From Porodaedalea pini (Eukaryota > Basidiomycota > Agaricomycetes > Hymenochaetales > Hymenochaetaceae), in the NCBI GenBank assembly GCA_002794775.1, contig NBAY01000065.1:62001-126000 (forward strand): a stretch of 64,000 nt of DNA, read 5' to 3'. Shown piece by piece: positions 46,998 through 58,445 of this stretch (position 1 is its first letter; each line of letters opens with the position of its first letter). The notes beneath the pieces are model-generated. The model did no database searches and was not told the DNA's origin. It was given only the letters and a program-made list of their open reading frames with translations. Both the position numbers and the translations under genes were made by a program.

Positions 46998-47423
46998 CAG
47001 TGTGAGTGAGTAATGCAAGACTTGTCTCGACCTCTGCATCCTTCGCTCTTGGACCATATGCAGTCTTGCCGTGCCCAAAGGCTATCGTAGCGATGGACAA
47101 TGAGTTGAGTGGTGCGGAACATCATGCACTCCATCATCATGGTCACTTTCTAGCAGTAAACTTCAATCATTGAATAAATAAAATGTACATTCTACACAAC
47201 TAATCATACAAAACCCTGGTATTTCTGTATGAAAGAAGACTTAGTAGGAGGAATACAAAAGGAAATAGTAGACAAAAGGATTTGAGGCTATGCGAGAGCA
47301 TGTGTCTGATTGTTCAGACCGATTTGATCCACGCTTGAGTCCCTCATTACCGCCGCTCCAGTGACCACCTTGGACGCCTCGAGGTCATCGTCGTGATGTC
47401 AGAGCAACTCTTCCGGAACTCTC
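46998..47423. other. Spacer inside the composite unit
   Basis: Between arm A and the stop of the 860-codon gene. Contains short stretches resembling the transposase gene (for example CTTGGACCATATGCAGTCTTGCC and GATGGACAATGAG near 47050-47105), suggesting a decayed third transposase fragment. No open frame. Confidence 0.35.
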
Positions 47424-50173
47424 TCAGTGATGTCCACGTCTACCTCCTCTTCTGGAGTAGCTGTATTCCCGTCTCTGGTAGTCTCTATCCTCTCTTCCGG
47501 AGTGGTAGTCGTGTCTCCATTTCTGGTCGCTTCTACCCTCTCTTCCACCCTCTCTTCTGTAGTTCTCGTAAGTCTGATGCCAGTCAGCGGGGGGAGGTGG
47601 CCGGGACGAGGACAAAGTGAGGAGGGACCGGGATGTGTTTCCATGAGCCATGCCTCCCCTTCTGGCATTAAACGAATTAGAGGGGCCTGGCTGGAGCAAG
47701 GACGAAGTGAGGGGGGATGGCGGGGACGTGTCTCCACGAGCCATGCCTCCCCTTGAATTAGAGGGGCCTTCGTCATGCGGGTAATCCAATCGATTCTTTT
47801 TTTTCTCTGGCCTCGTCGTAAGGGCATGATCGTCAGCGGGACGCTTGCGAAATGATTTCGCAGATGATGACGGATAGGATTGCAATGCACTGGATTCCCA
47901 TTCACTGGATCGCACCGCATTGTCCACATGTGGAAGGGGGAACCCTATGCTTATAGGTCCGTCGGGGATACTGTTATGCATGTTGATTCCCTGCTGGACG
48001 GCCAAAATCGCTCTGAAATGTGGAGCACACTCCTTAAACTGCCCCTGCGAAACGCCACGCTCCTCCAATGCCTTTATTGCAGCTTTGTAAGATTCCACAG
48101 GCTCGGACATATCATGGGCACCTCCGTGTAACGCAACTACGAGTGAGTCATAGGCATCTTCCCGCAATAGAATGTCGGCAATTCCGTCCTCCAAGAGCTT
48201 GAGAGCTGCCGATAGCGCAGACAGGTCCTTGATGAAAGGCATATACGCCCTAAGATTCCTGTAATTCCTGCATAGCGAGTGCTTCACACTGCCCGCTGGC
48301 GCACTGGCCTCTGCGAGAAGTACTCGGGCGTCCAGTTCTTCATACGACAAGCTTGCTTCATTACAAGGATCCACAACAAGACCGGCATATTCTCTCATTC
48401 GACTATCGGCCGACTTAAAATCATATTTTTCCGGTCCCTCCAGTTGCGGTATCGGGAAGCACTAAACAAGATATCCACATCCTCTTTTCATTGTCTGAAG
48501 GCGAGACAAAGTACGTATGCGATTCGGTTGACAGAATCGCGTGTAAGTCTCTTTTTCAAATCAAATTGCGCGCCCAATACAGTATCGCAAGGGGTAGAGC
48601 CCACGTCGGAGAGTTGGGAAGAGTGCGTGGAGTAGTGAGCAGAGCCTCTTTTAGGCCAACTCTTTTTAGACTTTTGCTGATACTGATTGAAAATCCACAT
48701 CGCTTCGTGGCCCGCGAAACTCTCGATTTTGCTCATAGTCTCAGGTTTCCCCTTTAGCTCCGTGGATATCTCGGATGCCTGCGGAAGTCCGCTCCTAATA
48801 ACTTCCGCCAGAACAAGGGCATCCGCATCGTTGTATTGGGCCCGGTCGCAGAAAGGTTTGCAATCTCCATATCCTGCCTGTTCCACCCTCACGACAAAGG
48901 AAAGCGAAGCGTTCATCTCCCAGAAACTCAGCCGTTCATGAGCATGCATAAAAGCAGCTAACAAGTCATGCAAGTTTTGGATTACCTTCTCTCTGTTGTA
49001 CTTCGGATAGAGTTGCCCGAGATCAAATGTGTGGTTTTCCGTTATATTGGCAATTGATTTGAATGCCTTGAAGGGCACGCCAGGGCCTGCCTTTGGGGTT
49101 TGAGCGCGCTGCACAAGGTCCCTCAAGACCCGTTCGTATGTCCACGGGTCACACACTGTGTTTTCCTGAATACGAGGGTGGTTGATCGGGATGAAATAAT
49201 GAATCCTTTTAGGCTTGCAGACATCCTCATTATTTGAAGTGTTTCCCGAGCAGTAGCAAATCTGCAGGACACGCTCCGCAACACTGAATCCCGTAAGGAG
49301 TATAATCTTTCCTTCCTTGATTAATTTTCGAAGGCGCAACTTATCCGCCGCTTCAGGCTCCTAAATCAGAATGTGAGAATCAAGTAGAGTGATACTAGAG
49401 AAGGAGCTTTACCCCGAGAATAGCATCCGTATGAAGACTAAGTACACCACGTATTTCATCTTCTACTCGATGCACATTGATTTTGCTTTGTTCATTTTTC
49501 TCCTCCAACGTATTAACCCGATCCATGACAAAAAGAAGGCTGACCTGGGCCTCCGAAGAACGTGCCTCGTCGGCTGCAGCAACATCTTGAACAGTTTGAA
49601 GCATGGTGGCCTCGCTTGTGTGGATTTGTGACTCGAGTTGGGTTATCCTAGCCAAGAGAGAATCATAATTTTTTCTGGCGTGAAGACGTTTTTTACGCCG
49701 CTTTGACTTTTCCTCAATCTGACCATGCTTAGCAACAGCTGCCTCCGCAATTACCACAACTTTGTCATAGGACTGTGATGCCTTCGCTTGAACGAGCTGC
49801 TTCTTTAGCGCTGCACTTTCGGACGCTGAAAAATAGTGCACAGATGCATCAGGACGATCCCGCAGCAATTGTATAAATAGTACTTACGGCTACTACAACT
49901 AGATTCCTCCCCTGAACGCTCTCGAGCCACTTCCTTTCCCTTTCCTTTTGAATCATTCTCTGCAGGTCCTTCAGAAGAAACTTCATCTGACGTCACATCA
50001 GAAGGGCCCATGGAACTTACCAGGGAAGACATATGCTTACCAGATAGCACCTCTTGCAACTGCTCAGAGTCTTCCATGGTGTCTTCATGATCATGAACTT
50101 CACTGGGTGCTACACAAAATGCCTGTTTGTAAGCCACCAAAGACTTAGAACGTGGCGATCTATTCCGTACCAT
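47424..50173 (-). CDS. 860-residue cargo protein, function unknown
   Basis: Four exons: 50173-49888, 49825-49413, 49360-48515 and 48461-47424; 2583 nt, frame closed; introns 52-62 nt with GTAAGT, GTAAAG and GTACTT donors. N-terminal 95 residues acidic and Ser-rich. A long basic then heptad-rich coiled coil at about 100-235 (KSKRRKKRLHARKNYDSLLA, RITQLESQIHTSEATMLQTV). A globular central domain of about 400 residues with DPWTYERVLRDLVQR, YNREKVIQNLHDLLAAFMHA and FVVRVEQAGYGDCKPFCDRA. C-terminal 180 residues are disordered, with Ser/Pro, then Arg/Tyr/Gly-rich repeats (QRREYSYSRRGGRRG) like RNA-binding tails. I recognise no family. The intact frame inside an otherwise inactive transposon is notable. 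Confidence 0.72.
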
Positions 50174-50553
50174 TAACCATGACTATGTCACTGGAAGGAT
50201 CCATAGGATGCCGTCCAGCTTGTCCTTCTGTAGCAATGGGTACTTATAGGGGTGAGCAATGAGGCGGGAGAGCAAGACTGATGGGGATGGGAGGAGAAGG
50301 ACGAGAGATAAAGATGAGACCGGTGCATTTTGATGCCCTGAACCCTCCTTTTGTATTCTTGCCGCATTGGGATAGCCAGTTCCCTACCTTCAACCTTGGT
50401 CCACAATGGCTCAGTCAGCATGAAAGCAATAGTCATGAAGGAGGTAGAGGTCACCGACATCTTTCGGGAGGCTTAGGTACCAAAATATTCGGTAAGCAAA
50501 AATATCCGATGCTCTAAGCGAAATCGAATTGCGTTTCTTTTCCTGACCCTACG
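50174..50553. other. Divergent promoter region of the two cargo genes
   Basis: The two cargo genes are read outward from here. It is GC-balanced with no conserved motif identified. A plus-strand frame (50281-50517) shows no motif. Confidence 0.4.
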
Positions 50554-52354
50554 ATGCCGCCTCAATGTGTCAGAAAGAAGTCCAAAAAACTCAAAGACGG
50601 CGAAGAACTAGCTGCGGAATTAGCTGTGCAGATGAAGAAACGCCCTGTTGGTCGCCCCAGGAAAAATGAAGTCCCCAATCAGGTCCCCGAAACTCCCACA
50701 AAAAAGCAGTTGAAATTGAGTGGGAAGAAATATGCTACAACAGCAAAGCCGACCCGCTGAACTGTGAGTTGTGAAATTTGATGCAAATGCTCTCTCTGAC
50801 CGGTTTTCATGCCCATAGCCACGCAAGAAGGGCAATGACAAGGATACAGTTGAACAGGAGCATTCGCCTGAAGATCAGGGGGATATATCCATTGCGGATG
50901 TCGTTCAGGCTTCAGGACTTGGCTTGAACGACACTATGAATGAAACGCAGGGTTTTGACAATGACAGATCGGCCTTCGATGAAATTCCTGACTCCCCTGA
51001 CAAGCCTGATGAGCGTTCTTTCCATCTTGATGATGGTACAAAACCTCCATTCATTGTTGCCTAAGGCTGTGGCTAAGAAAAGTATAGCTGGCGAGTACAT
51101 GGACTGGAATACTCCCTCCCTTGGACATGCAAAAGCTTATGGATGGATCACATCGACACCTGCTGCAGAGAAAAAGCCCAAACTGGAAGTCATGGTAAAA
51201 ATTCATGACGGTACTGGCGTGCGAGACATGAAGATCAACTCCAAGATGTCGCTGGCTGATTTGATCAATGAAGCGGTTTCAATCACCTGGGGCTGTTCTA
51301 CATTCGACCAACTTGGTTACACAGCTTGCTGGTCTGTGAAGTCTGGGACAAAGCTCGAACCAGAATATTTGGATACACAAGACCAGTTGGACGCGCTGTT
51401 CAAACGAGTTCACAGGCATCAAGCAGCTGAAAAGAAGAAGAAACGAGGTAACAAAAACCCTGGAATTGTCATTCGGAATCTCAGTAATCAGGTTCATCTA
51501 TAGTATTTGATGTATAAAGTGGTTCCTGACATGCAGTGAAGAATACACGCGGGAACAATGGGAACAGCAATAAACAGCAAAGTGCGACTAGAACGAATGC
51601 GACTCCTTCAGGGGTCACCGGTGCTAAGGAAGCTTACGATGCTGCACTCAAACGGATTATGGTGCAAATTGCAGCAGCGTTCAAATGCGATAAACACGAC
51701 GGCAGGCTCTGTGGTAAAATAAGAGGGTCAAAAGACCATCTTATGTATTCCAACAAACATCTTGTTGAACATGCAAAACTGATTGTGAGTCCATTGACAA
51801 AGCACAATCTCACCGGACTAAAAGCATACTTTGTCCAGTATAAGAATACTCCCGGAGTCAAAGTGGACAAAGTACTGGGGCAACTGAAAGTATTGGACAA
51901 GCAGTGGAAAGCAGCTGACAATGTCAGCGCAGGAACCGGCTCTGACATAGCAACTGGGCCTACAACATCCCTCCCCAACAGTGCTCCTGTGACAGCTGGA
52001 ACAGTGGCAACTGTAGTGCCAATGCAACCTTTCAACCAGCCGGTCATTGCCCAGCACTATGAAATGCATAACCGGGTGATAGCTGAGCGCAGGCCATGTG
52101 ATTACCCTTCTGTTCAGAATTGGATTGAATCATTGCACGATGACATGGAGAGAGGCCGCGATGACTACCAATACAGGTCTCTGCTATCTGTTTTCGAGGC
52201 CAATGATGTTAAATGCTTGGATGACTTGGCTTACTTAGAATTTGGAAGGCTCAAGAAGATGGTTATTGATGCTCAAGTGGAGGCAAGCATTGGGTTACTC
52301 AATTGTATCGTTCGATATGCGCAGGAGGATGTTTCTCACATCAAGGAACAGTAG
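50554..52354 (+). pseudogene. AT-hook / beta-grasp / SAM-like cargo protein, broken in two places
   Basis: Starts MPPQCVRKKSKK with an AT-hook (KRPVGRPRKNE, about residue 30). TGA at 50758-50760, then an intron-like gap (GTGAG to CCATAG at 50819) and PRKKGNDKDTVEQEH. A frame change near 51060 leads to KPKLEVMVKIHDGTGVRDMK and a ubiquitin-like/PB1-like stretch ending LDTQDQLDALFKRV. An intron at about 51492-51541 joins to the last exon 51542-52354, with CDKHDGRLCGK, a pattern common in agaricomycete hypothetical proteins (Cys/His then short basic region), and a C-terminal SAM-like helical segment (YPSVQNWIESLHDDMERGRD, FGRLKKMVIDAQ). The final 15 codons lie within arm B. The two breaks could be errors of my splicing, but no alternative was found. 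Possibly DNA-binding. Confidence 0.55.
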
Positions 52355-54308
52355 TTATGCGTACATCATATAGACAGAATATATTACATTGTTGGACCAG
52401 TTGAGACAGTGACAAGGAAGCCTGTATCCACTCGATGAAGAAACCCGACACTAACAGAGATAACCGCAATGATGATAGAAAGCATGACAGTCCACAGCAC
52501 TGATAGACATGGTTTCACCGTAAAGCTTCGCAAATACCAAAGCGTCCGTTTCCTCATCACTGAATTTGACCCGACGAAGTCGAGATTTCAGCAGAGAGAA
52601 TGCCAGCTTGATCGGGTTGAAGTCCAGAGAATACGTGGGGAGAAATTCCAGCTTCATGCCCCTGTGTGGAGTCAGATCAGTAAGAGCCCTGCATCGCAGC
52701 ACGACAGGTCAAAATAGATGGACCTTGACTCAATGAGTTTGTGGATTTCCAGTGACTTGTGGATTGTGCAGTTGTCCATCACCACGACAGAGTTTTGGGC
52801 CGGCCAAGGTTGCATGTGGTCCAAGAGATCCCTGATAAATGCGGAGAAGGAGGTGGCATTGAAGGATCCTTCCAGTATTGTACAGTCAAGCATGCCAGTC
52901 AAAGTGATTGCGGGCAAGATCGAATACCTAGAAGAGGCAAGCAGTCAGATCTGCAGTCATAAAGGTAAGCATTGCACCTTTTTCCCCGTGTAAAGATCAC
53001 TTTCTGACATGCCTGATAACCCTGCAAAGCCCATGCTTTCTTCCTCAAGAAGGTACGTCGGTCGCATGCGCTCTCGTCGACAAAGATGAGCTGCTCTGCC
53101 TCATATTGAGATCCCATTCTCAATGTGTACCGGAGCCGAGCGGACTCGCTGCGTTCAAGTGCCCTTTTCGATATCTTGAGCAGAGTAAGTTTGCTGATGC
53201 GAAGCCATAAGCATCACCTCACCGTCTTCAGAGTGAACCCAGCCGGCGCAGAGACCTCCATACTGTAGTGTCCGAAACCTTCTTGCCTGTTACCCTTTCC
53301 AGCTCCTCCCTCACCTCGTCTAAGTACTGGTCCTTGCGATGCTCTATCGTGCTCAAGAGATACTATAGTTCAGTTAGCCGCAGCGAGTCATTACAATTCA
53401 AAAAATGCACTCACCTGTGTATCCGCATAATCAAGCAACCTTGGTCTTCCGGTCCTCGTGCCCTCCTGTCGTAAATGCCCCATGCGCTCGTGTTGAGCAA
53501 CAGTTCGGTGGATTGTTGCTCGATGGATATCTATTACCCTGGCCAGGTCATGCACAGTGAAGAGTCGTGACTGATACAGTCTGAATATGATGTGTCTTGC
53601 ATCATCTGAGAGTGCCTTGCCTGAAACCATCATGGAATGACCTGAGAGGAGGAGGAAGTAGAGTGTTGGCTTTTGTGTTTGCATGGCGGTGGCTTGGCTA
53701 ACACGTGCTCACGTGCTCACAGGTGTTGGTAGTATGCACAGAAATTTGAGCGTAGCAGTCGAAGCACAAAGCGAATGGACAGGAAACTTGCAGGGAAGAT
53801 GGCTTTTATGTGTCCGATAATTACACAAAAAGAATCATAATCTTAGCGGTCTTCTCGCCCGTGCTGCAAGACCTGTTGTGAGAAGAGGAAGGTGGAAAGA
53901 GCTCAAAGTGGAACACAAACCTTGCTGCTGCACCATGAATACTGCATGGATTGGCTTCAGACTTGCAGGAGCTGTTGGTATAGTCATATACTTAATTTAC
54001 AGTCATGGGAAAGAATTTTATAGGTAGATGTAGGGGAGCCATAATTTTTGAATCTCAGTGGAAATGTATGAGAGAACAGACTGGCTGCACTTGTTTGATC
54101 TCCACCCACCTACACAGTCAATGTATTGCTCCCTATTTTACATATTTCTGCTCCTGAGAACCATGCCTATTTTTTGAGTACTTAATGAGCAGGTACTGCA
54201 CAGAATTTACAGAGAAAATCAACATTTATTCTATTTTTCGACGTTTTGGCTCAGACGCGGCTCATTTCACGTGAAATGCACGTGTCGCAGGACTTATGAA
54301 AATGGCTG
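52310..54308 (-). repeat. Inverted arm B
   Basis: Complement of arm A with few differences. Differences seen: Glu versus Lys after FVD, a one-base loss at the CGCCGG(G)CTGGG site, and single substitutions near 53735 and elsewhere. Confidence 0.9.
52451..53684 (-). pseudogene. Tc1/mariner-type transposase, arm B copy, frameshifted
   Basis: Same five-exon gene as at 45623. One G is missing in the second exon (in SLRRAG, near 53245), shifting the frame. It retains FVDESACDRRT, the normal form of the first acid region, but shares Lys at the third catalytic position (DFNPIKLAFS). Therefore doubly inactive. Confidence 0.85.
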
Positions 54309-54325
54309 TAAAGTTACCAGCCAGC

Positions 54326-56615
54326 ATGACGAAGTATCCTCCAGTATCATACCTCGCTATGATCTTGCTGGAATTCTTGGGACTTTCTGTACGCGATGCT
54401 CTATCTGTAAATGTTTTTGGTGCCCTGGCAAGTGTAGCCTCTCCTTCCATGGGAATTCCACTGATCTATCGCAATCGATTCATCCCTTCAGATTGTACAT
54501 GGCATTTACAAGAATTACGAAGTCGACCCCTCGCGACTTACAGCGACATTTTTCCTGCTTGGGGGCGTGCCTGCACTGTCTGCCTTTTCTCTGAATCATC
54601 ATTTTCACTCAACACTCCTTGCGGGTCTGGTATCGTTCTCTGTTTTCTATGCTACGCTTCTGTCGTCTATCGTGCTCTATCGCATCTCCGCTTTACATCC
54701 GCTGGCGGGGTACCCTGGTCCGTTTTTAGCAAAGGTGTCAAAGTTCTATGGACTTAGCAAGATGGCAAGTGGAAAAAATCATATATGGCACAAAAAGTCA
54801 GTATCTTGCAGGATCTGGATTGCAGCATGGGCATTGCTTGCAATTGACTATATATATCCTGCAGCATGCACGAGAAGTATGGACCCTATGTCCGAGTTGG
54901 TAAGGTGGTGGCATTTCTTTCTAAGTTAAATGTGTTTCACATCATCATCTCTAGGTCCTAATGAACTCTCCATTGTTGATGTGAATGCGATACCGCATAT
55001 CTTAGGAATGGAAGGTCTTCCCAAGGGTCCTAGTTCGTGACCGTTTCGAGTCCTGACTTCGAAAAGAACCTACTAATGAAAACATTCTGAAAATCTACTC
55101 AGTGTGGGATGCGCGCCGAAATCCACACGGAGTCAGAAACATAATCGGAATCCGAGACATGCACGAGCATGCAAGGCGAAGAAGGGTCTGGAACCGTGCT
55201 CTAAGTTCCACTTCCGTTAAGGACTACGAGCCGTCTCTTGCACGTCGGGCTTTGCAACTGGCATGCGAGCTAGAAAAAAGGGCGCAAGAGAAAGATGGGC
55301 TTCCGCAGCCTCCAATAGATCTTGTCGAATGGATGAAATACTTCACGTATGTTTCTGCCACTACAGCGTCGGGTTTGTGCCATTCAATTTGACCTTGAAA
55401 GCCCTAGGTTTGACTTTATGGGTGACATGGAATTTGGCGGAGGGTTCGAAACTATGCGTAATGGGTCCAAGAATGTACCGATCTGGGGGGCTTTGGAAAC
55501 CAGTGCTAGGTATGTCCCAAGGTTTCAAGTGTGAAATAGGCTCCTTCCGTTTCTTATATTAAAATTAATCTCAGATCTCAAGCGTTACTTCAACATGTTC
55601 CTTGGCTTCTTCAACTTCTCTTCAAGCTTCCAGGTGCGACCAAGAAGACATATATTCTGCGACAGAATATAGAGAGTCTTGTAATGAGGCGGAAGAGGGA
55701 AGGCTCGCGTTTCAACGACCTCTTCCACCACCTGGTAAGAAAGTTGAATGATATGAAGTTAAAAAGAACTTTTTGGTGAATAGGAATAGATAGATGAAGA
55801 CCGGGTCGAGAAGCTTCCGCCGGATGATGCGGAAGTCAGATCTGACGGAATTGTAGCTATCATTGCTGGTTCGGAAACAACAGCGACTGTCCTGAGTGGT
55901 ATATTTTATTATCTGCTCCAACATCGGGACTGTTATCGGCGCCTTCAGCAGGAGATTGACCAAGTGTTCCCAGTAGATGAGGGTGATCCATTCAATACTC
56001 TGAAACTTTCAGGAATGGTTTTTCTGAATGCCGTCATGTGGGTACCTCTACATTCAACACGCATGGAAGGATATCATTAATTTCAAGTCTTTAGAAACGA
56101 GACACTTCGTTTATGTCCTCCAGGAAATGTTGTACAGCGCGGAACGACATCTGAAACCGGGGGGCGTTGGATCGGGAACAAGTGAGACTACAAAGCATTG
56201 ATCAAAGGAAAGTTATAACTATGAGTTCCACTTGGCCTTTAGTTTCATTCCAAAGGGGACAGCCGTTGATATTCCTGGCTACACCCTCTTTCGTGATCCT
56301 CGCTATTTTTCTCCAGAACCCGATGAATTCTGGCCTGATCGATGGTTGCCGCCGAAAGCGAGAGTGCTTCCTGTACATGCCGAGGATCAGTTGGACGTTT
56401 CGATGGACCTTGCCGCCTTCGTTCCATTCTCGTACGGCCCTGCAAATTGCGCAGGCAGAAATCTCGCACTTGTCGAATTACGTGCACTTCTCATGCAGCG
56501 ATTCGAATTCCGTCTCAATTCCAACTACGAGCCCAGCATCTGGAATGATAGTCTGGAAGATTGGTTCGTCATGAGGACCGGGAATCTTCCAGTGATACTT
56601 ACCGTTAGACACTAA
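54326..56615 (+). CDS. Cytochrome P450 monooxygenase
   Basis: Ten exons: 54326-54406, 54492-54796, 54865-54899, 54955-55032, 55103-55346, 55408-55509, 55575-55734, 55790-56037, 56095-56181 and 56243-56615; 1713 nt, 570 residues, frame closed. N-terminal hydrophobic anchors (LTATFFLLGGVPALSAF; LLAGLVSFSVFYATLLSSIV) place it in the ER membrane. Proline-rich hinge HPLAGYPGP (96-104), I-helix AGSETT (361-366), K-helix ExxR as ETLR (420-423), PxRW-type motif as PDRW (478-481), and heme loop FSYGPANCAG with Cys516. All hallmark residues are present, so it should be active. Substrate unknown; the sequence resembles large basidiomycete P450 families with the HPLAGYPGP hinge. The first exon is the least certain. 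The Tc1-type arm ends 15 nt plus TA before the ATG and offers two in-frame ATGs (54296, 54302). In tandem with a reductase gene. Confidence 0.9.
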
Positions 56616-57214
56616 CACTTTAATTGTCTTACTTGTGTTTTTACTTGTGTTTTTTTCTTCTTTCTGGACCGTTTCTTGTCGTGTTTTATCGGACAGTGGT
56701 CGACACCTTCCATGCTTATGGTGTCCTATAAATCTTTGGTTTACTAAATCCAGATATGAGCTTTGAAATCGACTTAATTCTGGCAGCTTTGTGAGGGATA
56801 CTTTTGGAAGTACGGCTTCTGTTATACTGCGAGACAATAATAATGCGAGACAATAGTACGGTCCTCAAGTTTACGCTGCAATTTAGGAGAAGGTGGCGGT
56901 AATCGAGAAATTCATATTGTATTGCAGAATACTAGATTGGATTGTCTGACTATGTCTACGTCATTGCAGTTCTGCCAACTTTTTCATCATGCCACGAGCC
57001 CGCTTTCTCGCAGAGTTCCGTACGAGCGAAACACTAATGTATGAATGCCGGCTGACAACAGGTCCGAAGAAATCGCTTCCAAGGTGAGATCATTCCTCTC
57101 GAACGGCTGAACAGACTTGCTTGATTCAAATGCCAGCGACCTTGTCACTGATCACCTCAGGAGAACCCTGCGACAAAGCCTCGCCTTCCTATCTACTTCA
57201 AGTCAGGAGCCAAG
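56616..57214. other. P450-reductase intergenic region
   Basis: About 600 bp holding the P450 3' end and the reductase promoter. No motif beyond AT-rich tracts was identified. Confidence 0.5.
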
Positions 57215-57484
57215 ATGACATTGCCTCTAGTTCTCGTGAGATGTTCTCTTTCTTTGCGCGTGATCGCAGACGCACTCACTGTTTTCATTAACAGATCACT
57301 GGGGCAACAGGTTACCTTGGATCGCATGTCCTACAGCAAGTTCTTGAGGCTGGGTACCCCGCTCGGATGTGAGTACTCGTCTTACCCGTTTTCTTCTATC
57401 TATTGTGTACAAGAGTGAATTTATACCATGAAAGGACGGCAAGGCCTGCGAAGGCCGACGCTGCAAAGTTGCAGTTCGGCGACA
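57215..57484 (+). pseudogene. NAD(P)-dependent short-chain/DFR-type reductase, cut by KDZ-2
   Basis: Three exons: 57215-57235, 57295-57368 and 57435-57484, with GTGAGA and GTGAGT donors. They encode MTLPLVLITGATGYLGSHVL and then QVLEAGYPARMTARPAKADA and KLQFGD, the Rossmann start (GxxGxxG) plus the Arg-rich second strand typical of extended SDRs such as dihydroflavonol/cinnamoyl-CoA or aldehyde reductases. The frame then enters the KDZ terminal repeat at 57485. The remainder of the gene must lie beyond the other end of KDZ-2, outside the window. Confidence 0.85.
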
Positions 57485-57850
57485 GAGCCGTGGTTGCTCC
57501 AGTTATGATAATATGCACCATTAATGGTGCAGAGGTTCATGCACGATGTGGTGTAGCATTATTTAATTATTAAATTATAGTGGTCTGTTATAAAAATGAG
57601 CAGGAGGTGAATCCGGGACAGTATGAAATGATACAGACCTATTATATTATAATTTTCGGGAGTGTTATCATAGAAAGCAAGCTAGGAAGATTATAGAATG
57701 AAATAGTCAAGTTTTATAATGGACGAGAGGATCGATTGTAGCATAGTAGTGCGCAGTTAAGGGCCTGCTATACTATTTTTCAAATATGTGGTCTTATTTT
57801 TTAATCATTTGAGGCCCCGAATTTAATAAATCCAGTGTGATTCTGAGGGC
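57485..57850 (+). repeat. KDZ-2 left terminal inverted repeat
   Basis: Matches 4242-4607; only a few substitutions (for example CAGACCTATT for CAGACCCATT, GGCCTGCTATA for GGCCTGTTATA). Confidence 0.9.
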
Positions 57851-58445
57851 CTATATACTATTATACAAAGCTCTGGGTTCGATTGTAAAATAGGGAAGCC
57901 CCAGATTTTATAAATCCAGCATGATTCTGAAGGCTATTATACTATTATACAATTGTCTGGGTTCGATTTTAAAATAGGGAAGCCCGAAATTAAATAACAT
58001 CAGTGCGATTCTGAGGGCCTCTATACTATTATACAAATCTCTGGGTTCGATTGTAAAATAGGGAAGCCCCAGATTTTATAAATCCAGCGTGATTCTGAAG
58101 GCTATTATACTATTATACAAAGCTCTGGGTCCGATTGTAAAATGGGAGAGCCTCGAATTTTATAAATCCAGCGTGAATATGAGGGCCTCTATACTATTAT
58201 ACAAAGCTTTGGGTTCGATTTTAAAATGGGGAAGCACCGAATTTTATAACATCAGAGCGATTCTGAGGACCATCATAGTATTATACAATCCTCTGGGTTC
58301 GATTGTAAAATGGGGAAGCTCCAGATTTTATAAATCCAACGTGATTCTGAAGGCTATTATACTATTATACAATCCTCTGGGTTCGATTTTAAAATGGGGA
58401 AGCTTCGAATTTTATAAAACCAGTGTGATTTCATTCCAAAGTGAT
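57851..58445 (+). repeat. KDZ-2 84-bp array, about 7 units
   Basis: Same unit and sub-types as in KDZ-1, with the innermost units equal to those of KDZ-1; the missing units are on the outer side of the array. Confidence 0.88.

Larger units (their letters stand above)
44999..54308. mobile_element. Composite Tc1/mariner-type unit with 2-kb inverted arms and cargo, 9.3 kb
   Basis: Begins CAGCCATTTTCATAAGTCCTG at 44999 and ends with the complement at 54308. TA dinucleotides lie directly outside at 44997-44998 and 54309-54310, the target duplication expected for Tc1/mariner. The two arms (44999-46997 and 52310-54308) are inverted copies with few differences, each holding a five-exon transposase gene. 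The middle 5.3 kb contains two convergent-to-arm cargo genes. Tc1-type elements are normally 1-3 kb with short inverted ends, so both size and gene content are unusual. Confidence 0.88.
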
